This document shows positions 6,570 through 12,315 of a stretch of DNA of 12,315 nucleotides, piece by piece. The DNA comes from JAHEFX01 sp964614585 (GTDB lineage Bacteria; Actinomycetota; Acidimicrobiia; Spongiisociales; JAENVV01). Where the stretch lies: NCBI GenBank assembly GCA_964614585.1, contig CAZTLW010000070.1, forward strand, positions 1 to 12,315. The letters run 5' to 3'. Below the pieces are notes generated by a model. The model had not been told where the DNA came from and did not search any database. It saw only the letters and a program-made list of their open reading frames with translations. Numbering within the stretch: the stretch's first letter is position 1; every line of letters begins with the position of its first letter. The translations under genes and the position numbers were made by a program.

Positions 6570-7625
6570 ATGGCCTTCGACGACGCCGACGTCGGCGCCC
6601 TCATGCGTCGCGCCGCGGCCCTCGCCGGCGGCCACCGCACCCACCCCAACCCCACCGTCGGCTGCCTGGTGCTCGACCGGGACGGCGAGGTGGTGGGGGA
6701 GGGCCACCACCCGGGTCCGGGACAACCGCACGCCGAGGTGATGGCCCTGGCGGAGGCCGGTCTCGCCGCCCGGGATGGGACCGCGGTCGTCACCCTGGAG
6801 CCCTGCGTGCACCATGGGCGCACGCCCCCCTGCGTGGACGCCCTCGTGGCGGCCGGTGTCGCCCGGGTCGTGGTCGGCGCCATCGATCCCGACCCCCGGG
6901 TCTCCGGTACCGGGATCGAACGACTGGCCGCAGCGGGTGTCGAGGTCCGATCCGGCGTCCTCTCCGACGAGATGGAGGCCCTCGACCCGGCCTACTTCCA
7001 CCATCGCCGCACCGGCCGACCGCGGGTCACGCTGAAACTCGCCATGACCCTCGACGGCGCCATCGCCGCCGCCGACGGCAGTTCGCGCTGGATCACCGGC
7101 CCCGAGGCCCGCGACGACGTCCATCGGTTGCGGGCATCGGTGGACGCCGTCGTCGTCGGCGCCGGCACCGTGCGGGCGGACGACCCGTCCCTCGACGTCC
7201 GTCTGCCCGAGTACGACGGTCCACAGCCCAGACCGGTGGTGGTCGCCGGCACCGAGCCCCTCCCGAGCGACTCCCGACTGGCCGAGCGGGCCCTCGTCGT
7301 CGCCACGTCCTCGATACCCGGTTGGGAGACCCTGGTGGTGCCCGGCACCGGCGGCCGGCCCGATCTCGCCGAGGCCCTGTCGGCGCTCGGGGACGGCGGA
7401 TTGCTGGACCTGTTGGTGGAGGGGGGCGCCACGCTCGCCGGATCGCTCTGGCAGGCCGGGCTGGTCGACCGGGGGTTCGTGTACGTGGGTGCCCGGGTGG
7501 GTGGCGGCCGCGGACGGCCCGCCATGGATGGACCGTTCCCCACCATCGAGGCGGCGTCGACCGTGCAGATCACCGAGAGCCGTACCATCGGCCCCGACGT
7601 CCGCATCGCCTTCGAAAGGACCTGA
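6570..7625 (+). CDS. ribD: Bifunctional riboflavin biosynthesis deaminase/reductase
   Basis: RibD carries out the second and third steps after GTP opening: deamination of the diaminopyrimidine, then NADPH-dependent reduction of its ribosyl side chain. Of 351 residues, 1-145 are the zinc deaminase: HPNPTVGCLV (25-34), HAE (54-56, ligand H54 and catalytic E56), and PCVHHGRTPPC with zinc ligands C79 and C88. The reductase, about 150-351, has TLKLAMTLDGAIA, SRWITG, VDAVVVGAGTVRADDPSL and the nucleotide-binding LLVEGGATLAGSL (281-293). ATG 6570 is 3 nt after the GGDEF gene stop, leaving no space for an FMN riboswitch. Its stop overlaps the ribE ATG by one base (TGATG). All catalytic residues appear intact. 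Confidence 0.96.
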   Translation: MAFDDADVGALMRRAAALAGGHRTHPNPTVGCLVLDRDGEVVGEGHHPGPGQPHAEVMALAEAGLAARDGTAVVTLEPCVHHGRTPPCVDALVAAGVARVVVGAIDPDPRVSGTGIERLAAAGVEVRSGVLSDEMEALDPAYFHHRRTGRPRVTLKLAMTLDGAIAAADGSSRWITGPEARDDVHRLRASVDAVVVGAGTVRADDPSLDVRLPEYDGPQPRPVVVAGTEPLPSDSRLAERALVVATSSIPGWETLVVPGTGGRPDLAEALSALGDGGLLDLLVEGGATLAGSLWQAGLVDRGFVYVGARVGGGRGRPAMDGPFPTIEAASTVQITESRTIGPDVRIAFERT

Positions 7626-8212
7626 TGTTCACCGGCATCGTGGAGACCATCGGCCTGGTGCGCGCCCTGGACGCCGACGCCGATCACGCCCGGGTGCGCA
7701 TCGAGGCCCCCGAGGTGATGGATGGCGTCGAGATCGGCGACTCCATCGCCCTCGACGGCGCCTGTCTCACGGTCGTGGCCCGCGACCGCGACGGCTTCGA
7801 GATCGAGGCCGTCACCGAGACGCTGCGGCGCACCGCCCTCGGCGGGTGGGCCGTGGGCACCGGGGTCAACGTGGAGCGGGCGATGCCCGCCACCGGGCGC
7901 TTCGATGGCCACATCGTCCAGGGCCACGTCGACGGGGTCGGCACCGTCGTCGGCATGCGACCCGAGGGCGAGGGCCGACGGCTGACCGTGGCGCCGCCGC
8001 CCGAACTGCTGCGCTACGTCGTCGAGAAGGGCTCGGTCACCGTCGACGGCGTGTCGCTCACGGTGGCCTCGGTCGGCGACGACGACTTCGACATCGCCCT
8101 CATCCCCCATACACTCGCCGTCACCACGCTCGGCCGCCGAGAGCCCGGCGACCGGGTCAATCTCGAGGTCGACGTCCTCGCCAAGTACGTGGAGCGCCTG
8201 CTGCAACCGTGA
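7625..8212 (+). CDS. ribE: Riboflavin synthase, alpha subunit
   Basis: This enzyme dismutates two molecules of 6,7-dimethyl-8-ribityllumazine into riboflavin and a pyrimidine that RibH reuses. The 195-residue protein has the internal duplication typical of the family, two lumazine-binding repeats. The first starts MFTGIVETIG and includes GDSIALDGACLTV and TETLRRT; the second starts FDGHIVQGHVDG and includes KGSVTVDGVSLTV and IPHTLAVTTLG. It ends LAKYVERLL as usual. ATG 7625 overlaps the ribD stop and has an AAGGA Shine-Dalgarno at 7616-7620. Its stop overlaps the GTG of ribBA. In other nomenclatures this gene is ribC or ribB. Confidence 0.96.
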   Translation: MFTGIVETIGLVRALDADADHARVRIEAPEVMDGVEIGDSIALDGACLTVVARDRDGFEIEAVTETLRRTALGGWAVGTGVNVERAMPATGRFDGHIVQGHVDGVGTVVGMRPEGEGRRLTVAPPPELLRYVVEKGSVTVDGVSLTVASVGDDDFDIALIPHTLAVTTLGRREPGDRVNLEVDVLAKYVERLLQP

Positions 8213-9417
8213 GACACGACACCGTCGCCGACGCCGTCGAGGCCATCTCCGCCGGCGGGTTCGTCATCGTGACCGATGACGAACACCGCGAGGACGAGGG
8301 AGACCTCATCATCGCCGCGTCCGCCGTGACCACCGAGCAGATGGCCTTCATGGTCCGGCACACCTCGGGCGTCATCTGCCTCGCCATGGAGGGCGACCGT
8401 CTCGACGACCTCGAGCTGCCACAGATGGTGCGCCAGAACACCGACGTCCGCCACACCGCCTTCACGGTGTCCGTCGACGTCCGCGAGGGCACCTCGACCG
8501 GCATCTCGGCGGCCGACCGGACCCGCACGATCCGGGCCCTCATCGATCCGACCACCGATCCCGACGACCTGGCCCGCCCCGGACACGTCTTCCCGCTGCG
8601 CTACGCCCCCGGCGGGGTGCTGAAGCGAGCCGGGCACACCGAGGCCGCGGTCGACCTCGCCAGGGAGGCCGGGTTGTACCCGGCCGGTGTGCTCGCCGAG
8701 CTCGTCAACGACGACGGCACCATGATGCGGGGCCGTGAACTCGACGAGTTCGCCGAACGCCACGACCTGCCGATCATCACGATCGCCGAACTCATCCGCC
8801 ATCGGGTCGGTCGAGAGACCCTGGTCGAGCGGATGGCCGAGGCCCGCATCCCCACCCGCTACGGCGCGTTCTCCGCCGTCGGCTACCGCTCCCTCGTCGA
8901 TGGTCGCGAGCACGTCGCCCTGGTCCACGGCGACGTGGCGGGTGCCGAGGACGTGCTGGTCCGCGTCCACTCCGAGTGCCTCACGGGCGATGTCTTCGGG
9001 AGCCTTCGCTGCGACTGCGGCGTGCAACTCGACGAGGCCATCCACCGGGTCGGCGAGGCCGGCTCCGGCGTCGTGCTCTACATCCGTGGCCACGAGGGCC
9101 GGGGGATCGGCCTCATGCACAAGCTCGCCGCCTACCAACTCCAGGACGACGGCCTCGACACCGTCGAGGCGAACGTGGCGTTGGGCTTCCCGCCCGACGC
9201 CCGCGACTACGGCGTCGGTGCCCAGATCCTGCGCGACCTCGGACTCAGCACGATTCGCCTGCTGACCAACAATCCCGCCAAACGGGCGGGCATCGAGGGC
9301 TACGGGCTCACCATCACCGAGCGGGTGCCGCTCGAGGTGGCCACCAACCCCGAGAACGCGGGCTACCTCTCCGCGAAGCGAGCGAAGATGGGCCACCTCT
9401 TCGAGGCAGCGGAGTGA
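8209..9417 (+). CDS. ribBA: Bifunctional DHBP synthase / GTP cyclohydrolase II
   Basis: One protein supplies both precursors of lumazine: the N-terminal domain turns ribulose 5-phosphate into 3,4-dihydroxy-2-butanone 4-phosphate, and the C-terminal domain opens GTP. Of 402 residues, about 1-200 are the RibB domain: DDEHREDEGD (23-32), RHTSGVIC (50-57), GISAADR (98-104), then GHVFPLRYAPGG and GHTEAAVDL. Residues about 205-402 are the RibA domain, with zinc ligands C257, C268 and C270 in SECLTGDVFGSLRCDCG, then RGHEGRGIGL (293-302) and LLTNNPAK (351-358). Both active sites look complete. GTG 8209 overlaps the ribE stop (GTGA) and gives the usual short N-terminus; no closer ATG precedes the DDEHRED motif. 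Its stop overlaps the ribH GTG in the same manner. Confidence 0.96.
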   Translation: MRHDTVADAVEAISAGGFVIVTDDEHREDEGDLIIAASAVTTEQMAFMVRHTSGVICLAMEGDRLDDLELPQMVRQNTDVRHTAFTVSVDVREGTSTGISAADRTRTIRALIDPTTDPDDLARPGHVFPLRYAPGGVLKRAGHTEAAVDLAREAGLYPAGVLAELVNDDGTMMRGRELDEFAERHDLPIITIAELIRHRVGRETLVERMAEARIPTRYGAFSAVGYRSLVDGREHVALVHGDVAGAEDVLVRVHSECLTGDVFGSLRCDCGVQLDEAIHRVGEAGSGVVLYIRGHEGRGIGLMHKLAAYQLQDDGLDTVEANVALGFPPDARDYGVGAQILRDLGLSTIRLLTNNPAKRAGIEGYGLTITERVPLEVATNPENAGYLSAKRAKMGHLFEAAE

Positions 9418-9857
9418 CCGACGTCGACGGGAGTGGGTTGACGGTCGGCGTGGTGGTCGCCACGTTCAACGAGGGCGTCACCGCACCCCTCGCCCAAGGC
9501 GCCATCGACCGGCTCCGGGAGTTGGGCACGAACGAGCCAACCGTGGTTCGGGTGCCCGGGGCGCTCGAGCTGCCGGTGGTGGCCGCCGCCCTCGCCGCCG
9601 ACCATGACGCCGTGGTGGCGGTCGGCGCCGTGATCGAGGGCGAGACCGACCACTACCACCACGTCGCCACCCAGGCCTCCGCCGGGCTGATGCGGGTGTC
9701 GATCGACCACGGCATCCCGGTCGGCAACGCCCTGCTCACGGTCCGACTGGCCGCCCATGCCATCGACCGGAGCCGCCCGGGCCCCGGCAACAAGGGCGCC
9801 GAGGCGGCCGAGGCGGCGGTGGCCACCGCGGTCGCCCTGCGGACGCTCCGGGGGTAG
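9414..9857 (+). CDS. ribH: 6,7-dimethyl-8-ribityllumazine synthase, somewhat divergent
   Basis: RibH condenses the RibD pathway product with dihydroxybutanone phosphate to give lumazine, the substrate of RibE. The 147-residue protein keeps the family layout: VVVATFNEGVT (13-23), VPGALELPVVA (47-57), GAVIEGETDHYHHV (71-84) and GNKGAEAA (125-132). T78 and H80 of the active site are present. Departures from the family are notable: GAVIRG is GAVIEG (E75 in place of arginine), and the usual FGVLTTDT-EQA stretch reads GNALLTVRLAAHA (104-116). GTG 9414 overlaps the ribBA stop (GTGA). It is the last gene of the riboflavin run; a promoter for infC starts 20 nt after its stop. Position and overall pattern make the assignment secure despite the substitutions. 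Confidence 0.92.
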   Translation: MTDVDGSGLTVGVVVATFNEGVTAPLAQGAIDRLRELGTNEPTVVRVPGALELPVVAAALAADHDAVVAVGAVIEGETDHYHHVATQASAGLMRVSIDHGIPVGNALLTVRLAAHAIDRSRPGPGNKGAEAAEAAVATAVALRTLRG

Positions 9858-9877
9858 GCGGACGAACGGGCCCCGTG

Positions 9878-9883
9878 TACACT
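9878..9883 (+). promoter_or_regulatory. -10 box TACACT of the infC operon
   Basis: TACACT follows ribH by 20 nt and predicts transcription starting near A9890, about 190 nt before infC. It lies within the 8-nt palindrome GTGTACAC (9875-9882). No convincing -35 hexamer is seen 16-18 nt upstream. It is identical to the boxes at 16 and 5607, but unlike them it has a long leader behind it. Confidence 0.6.
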
Positions 9884-9997
9884 GGCGCCACAACCCACGA
9901 GACGAAGTGGAAGCCGGTCGCTTCCCACCCGGCCACCGCACCAGGTGCGCCGAGGTCGAACGAACCCACCGACCCCAGCCGGGGCCGGTACGACGTG

Positions 9998-10029
9998 AGA
10001 GCAGCGGCCTGCCGCTGCTCTGTTTCGTT
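9998..10029 (+). terminator. Terminator-like hairpin within the infC leader (possible attenuator)
   Basis: Arms AGAGCAGCGGC (9998-10008) and GCCGCTGCTCT (10011-10021) are perfectly complementary, giving a stem of about 10 bp with a CCTG loop. GTTTCGTT follows at 10022-10029, the most T-rich stretch nearby. GAACGAA upstream (9958-9964) can pair with part of that tract, so the hairpin could be switched. The T-run is weak for an intrinsic terminator, so read-through may be high. Confidence 0.4.
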
Positions 10030-10066
10030 CCCGGGCCGTCGCCCGGGACCCCACCCAGCCACGAGT

Positions 10067-10074
10067 ACGGAGGT
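10067..10074 (+). promoter_or_regulatory. Strong Shine-Dalgarno that fixes the infC start
   Basis: ACGGAGGT contains GGAGG at 10069-10073, 7 nt before ATC 10081. It is among the strongest ribosome binding sites in the window. The other in-frame candidates fit worse: ATC 10075 is too near (1 nt) and GTG 10096 too far (22 nt). Confidence 0.75.
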
Positions 10075-10080
10075 ATCGAG

Positions 10081-10788
<708 letters not shown>

Positions 10789-10790
10789 CC

Positions 10791-10988
10791 ATGCCGAAGC
10801 AGAAGACCCACAAGGGGACCGCCAAACGGTTCCGCCGGACCGGGAGCGGCAAGCTCGTCCGTCGGCAGTCCGGCCGGGGCCATCTCAAGCTCGCCAAGGG
10901 CAAGAACAGCTATCGCCGCCTCGCCGGTCGCACCGACGTGGCCAAGGCGGACGAGCCCCGTATCGAGAAGCTGCTGGGAGGCAACTGA
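10791..10988 (+). CDS. rpmI: 50S ribosomal protein L35
   Basis: L35 is a small basic protein of the large ribosomal subunit. The 65-residue product MPKQKTHKGTAKRFRRTGSGK... has the family start and the usual length. ATG 10791 was chosen over ATG 10785, which overlaps the infC stop: it gives the canonical MPK N-terminus and lies 6 nt after the GAAGAGGA ribosome binding site (10777-10784). The stop overlaps the rplT ATG by one base. infC-rpmI-rplT is a conserved operon across bacteria. Confidence 0.97.
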   Translation: MPKQKTHKGTAKRFRRTGSGKLVRRQSGRGHLKLAKGKNSYRRLAGRTDVAKADEPRIEKLLGGN

Positions 10989-11341
10989 TGGCACGCGTCA
11001 AGCGCTCGGTCCACGCCCGCAAGAAGCATCGCAAGGTCCTCGACCGGGCCTCCGGCTACAAGGGGGCCCGCAGCCGTCGGTTCAAGACCGCCAACGAGCA
11101 GGTCATGAACGCGATGCAGGACTCCTACGACCACCGGCGGGCCCGCAAGGGCGACTTCCGGCGGCTCTGGATCACCCGCATCAACGCCGCCGCTCGCCAG
11201 CACGGCACCACGTACAGCCAGCTGATCGCCGGCCTCAAGGCCGCCGAGATCGAGATCGATCGCAAGATGTTGGCCGAGCTCGCCATCTCCGACCCGGATG
11301 CCTTCGGGCAATTGGTCGAGAAGGCCGGCACCGCCCGGTGA
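10988..11341 (+). CDS. rplT: 50S ribosomal protein L20
   Basis: L20 binds 23S rRNA early in large-subunit assembly and in several bacteria represses its own operon by binding the leader mRNA. The 117-residue product has the family pattern: MARVKRSVHARKKHRKVL at the N-terminus (the basic extension that enters the rRNA), GYKGARSRRFKTA, ARKGDFRRLWITRINAAAR and a globular C-terminus, IDRKMLAELA. Length is standard. ATG 10988 overlaps the rpmI stop (TGATG) and has GGGAGG at 10976-10981 as ribosome binding site. A strong hairpin begins 5 nt after its stop. Confidence 0.98.
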   Translation: MARVKRSVHARKKHRKVLDRASGYKGARSRRFKTANEQVMNAMQDSYDHRRARKGDFRRLWITRINAAARQHGTTYSQLIAGLKAAEIEIDRKMLAELAISDPDAFGQLVEKAGTAR

Positions 11342-11346
11342 CCATC

Positions 11347-11374
11347 GATGGGCCCGCCGGTCGGCGGGCCCATC
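11347..11374 (+). terminator. Hairpin terminator after rplT
   Basis: GATGGGCCCGCC (11347-11358) and GGCGGGCCCATC (11363-11374) form a perfect 12-bp stem with the tetraloop GGTC, starting 5 nt after the rplT stop. Only TCGTTG follows, so the U-tract is poor; in GC-rich actinobacteria such stems are common at operon ends. Read-through into the SpoU gene 8 nt later is possible. Confidence 0.65.
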
Positions 11375-11381
11375 TCGTTGC

Positions 11382-12113
11382 ATGACCGAGTCCATCACGT
11401 CGGTGCGGAACCCGTTGGTTCGGGAGGTGGTGGGCCTCCACTCGGCCCGTGGCCGCCGCGACGCCGACGCCGTCCTGGTGGAGGGCCCGACGGTGCTCGC
11501 CGAGGCGCTGGCTGCCGGACACCGGCCTCGTCTCGTGCTCACCACCGATCCCGAGGCCTGGGCTGACGGCGCCGACCGGGTCGTCGCCATCTCGTCGCCG
11601 GTGTTGGAGCGCGTGGCGACCACGGTGACCCCCCAGGACCCGGTGGCCGTGCTCGACCGTCCGGTTGGGCACCCGACCCGACCGCTCCGCCTCGTCGCCT
11701 GGCAGATCACCGACCCCGGCAATCTCGGCACGATCGTGCGCGGGGCGGCGGCCTTCGGCGCAGACCTCGTCGTCGGCGGTGTCGGCGCGGTAGATCCCTG
11801 GTCTCCCAAGGCCCTGCGCGCCGGGGCCGGGACCCACTTCCGGATCTGCGTGGCCGAGGCCGACGACATCTCGACGGCCATCGGTGATCGCCCGGCCGCA
11901 GCACTGGTGGTCGCCGGTGGCATCCCACCCGGCGACCTCGCCAACCGCCGGCCCCTCTGCCTCGTCGTGGGCTCGGAGGCCCACGGCCTGCCGGCCGAGG
12001 TGGTCGACCGGTGCGAGACCGTCGTGACGATCCCGATGCCGGGCGGCACCGAGTCGCTCAACGCCGCCATGGCCGCCACGATCGCGTTGTATGCAGTGAC
12101 GACAGGGGACTGA
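11382..12113 (+). CDS. SpoU (TrmH)-family RNA 2'-O-methyltransferase
   Basis: This family uses SAM to methylate the ribose 2'-OH of rRNA or tRNA. The 243-residue protein has a short N-terminal substrate-binding part (ITSVRNPLVREVVGLHSARGRRDADAVLVEG, residues 5-35) and the knotted SPOUT domain. Its motifs are ITDPGNLGTIVRGAAAFGAD (109-128, with N114 and R120), VVGSEAHGL (195-203) and IPMPGGTESLNAAMAATIALY (217-237). The position after rplT matches tsnR (Rv1644) in M. tuberculosis, suggesting 23S rRNA as target, but the exact nucleotide cannot be read from sequence. ATG 11382 gives the family N-terminus; no Shine-Dalgarno or -10 box stands out before it. pheS, which often follows in actinobacteria, is not in the remaining 200 nt. 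Confidence 0.9.
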   Translation: MTESITSVRNPLVREVVGLHSARGRRDADAVLVEGPTVLAEALAAGHRPRLVLTTDPEAWADGADRVVAISSPVLERVATTVTPQDPVAVLDRPVGHPTRPLRLVAWQITDPGNLGTIVRGAAAFGADLVVGGVGAVDPWSPKALRAGAGTHFRICVAEADDISTAIGDRPAAALVVAGGIPPGDLANRRPLCLVVGSEAHGLPAEVVDRCETVVTIPMPGGTESLNAAMAATIALYAVTTGD

Positions 12114-12133
12114 GCAGGCGGCCAACGAAGGAA

Positions 12134-12151
12134 ATCCCCCCTGCGGGGGGA
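12134..12151. repeat. G/C-run hairpin, copy 1 of a 16-nt direct repeat
   Basis: CCCCCC (12136-12141), loop TGC, GGGGGG (12145-12150) form a perfect stem 22 nt after the SpoU gene. ATCCCCCCTGCGGGGG (12134-12149) is repeated exactly at 12300-12315. On the + strand no T-run follows. On the - strand the hairpin is followed by ATTTCCTT, so it could end a transcript coming from the right. Confidence 0.5.
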
Positions 12152-12155
12152 AGTG

Positions 12156-12315
12156 CGCCGACCTTCGGTCGGTTGCCGGACGAGGTACGAGGCCGGTGGG
12201 AGGGGGGCGGTGCCAGAGAGCGACGAACGTCCGTTGTGGTCCGACTCCTCGCACGCGATGCGGCTCCCCCCTCCCACTCCGCTTCGCTCCGTGGGTCCCA
12301 TCCCCCCTGCGGGGG
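12156..12315. other. Gene-free, dyad-rich end of the window
   Basis: No plausible gene is seen on either strand. CCGACC-TTC-GGTCGG forms a hairpin at 12158-12172. GTGGGAGGGGGG (12196-12207) is a perfect 12-nt inverted match of CCCCCCTCCCAC (12266-12277), enclosing smaller dyads AACG-TC-CGTT (12226-12235) and CGCA-CGCGA-TGCG (12250-12262). The window ends with the second copy of the 16-nt repeat (12300-12315), cut by the edge. It may be an intergenic repeat unit or a structured RNA; nothing shows transcription. Confidence 0.5.

Larger units (their letters stand above)
9890..10080 (+). ncRNA. Structured 5' leader of infC-rpmI-rplT, candidate cis-regulatory RNA
   Basis: The predicted leader contains successive helices. 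GTGGAAGC (9907-9914) pairs with GCTTCCCAC (9920-9928), leaving one bulged C. GCACC/GGTGC is at 9938-9948. GAACGAA (9958-9964) can pair with TTCGTTC (10024-10030) and enclose two hairpins, 9968-9989 (ACCG-A-CCCC/GGGG-C-CGGT) and 9998-10021 (11-nt perfect arms), forming a possible three-way junction. A last hairpin, TCCCGGGC/GCCCGGGA, is at 10029-10048 and competes with the junction stem for two bases. The ribosome binding site follows at 10067. Autoregulation by L20 or L35 through infC or rpmI leaders is known in Bacillus subtilis and E. coli; a similar role here is inference. I do not recognise a described RNA family. Confidence 0.6.

Noticed and set aside
8014..9396. Open frame of 460 codons on the - strand
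   Set aside because: It lies antisense to ribE and ribBA, both with complete catalytic motifs, and shows no domain of its own.
9757..10080. Upstream extension of the infC frame through the leader
   Set aside because: It would start inside ribH and read through the promoter and leader hairpins. IF-3 similarity begins only at 10081, right after a strong ribosome binding site.
12114..12315. Start of pheS or a tRNA gene after the SpoU methyltransferase
   Set aside because: No phenylalanyl-tRNA synthetase-like reading frame and no cloverleaf or T-loop consensus is visible in these bases.

Overview
This is a 12.3 kb stretch of very GC-rich bacterial chromosome with every recognisable gene on the + strand. 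The order metK-priA-def-fmt-rsmB-(x)-ribD-ribE-ribBA-ribH followed by infC-rpmI-rplT-SpoU methyltransferase is an actinobacterial housekeeping layout (Mycobacterium tuberculosis has the same two blocks, but far apart). The helicase-dead PriA, GTGA stop/start overlaps and TACACT promoters sitting almost on the start codon also fit Actinomycetota. A deep-branching class such as Acidimicrobiia is my best guess, but that is inference.

Region 1 (1-5578): metK (S-adenosylmethionine synthesis), a degenerate priA, def and fmt (the pair that adds and later removes the N-terminal formyl group), and rsmB (16S rRNA m5C methylation, a user of SAM). Genes abut or overlap. A TACACT box lies 9 nt before the metK ATG, and a TACCCT box inside a perfect hairpin precedes def.

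Region 2 (5579-9857): a response regulator with a divergent GGDEF domain has its own apparently leaderless promoter, with a perfect palindrome just upstream of the -10 box. It stands where M. tuberculosis has rpe. It is followed without a gap by a complete riboflavin set, ribD-ribE-ribBA-ribH, which makes lumazine and riboflavin from GTP and ribulose 5-phosphate. I see no FMN riboswitch and there is no room for one before ribD.

Region 3 (9858-11374): a TACACT promoter, then a leader of about 190 nt that folds into several strong helices (including a possible three-way junction and a terminator-like hairpin), then infC, which appears to start at the rare codon ATC behind a strong Shine-Dalgarno. 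rpmI and rplT follow tightly, and a 12-bp hairpin closes the operon. The infC leader is the best candidate here for an undescribed regulatory element.

Region 4 (11375-12315): a SpoU-family RNA 2'-O-methyltransferase gene, then about 200 nt without a gene that is dense in G/C-run hairpins and contains a 16-nt direct repeat. I see no tRNA or rRNA gene, CRISPR array, insertion sequence, prophage or defence gene.
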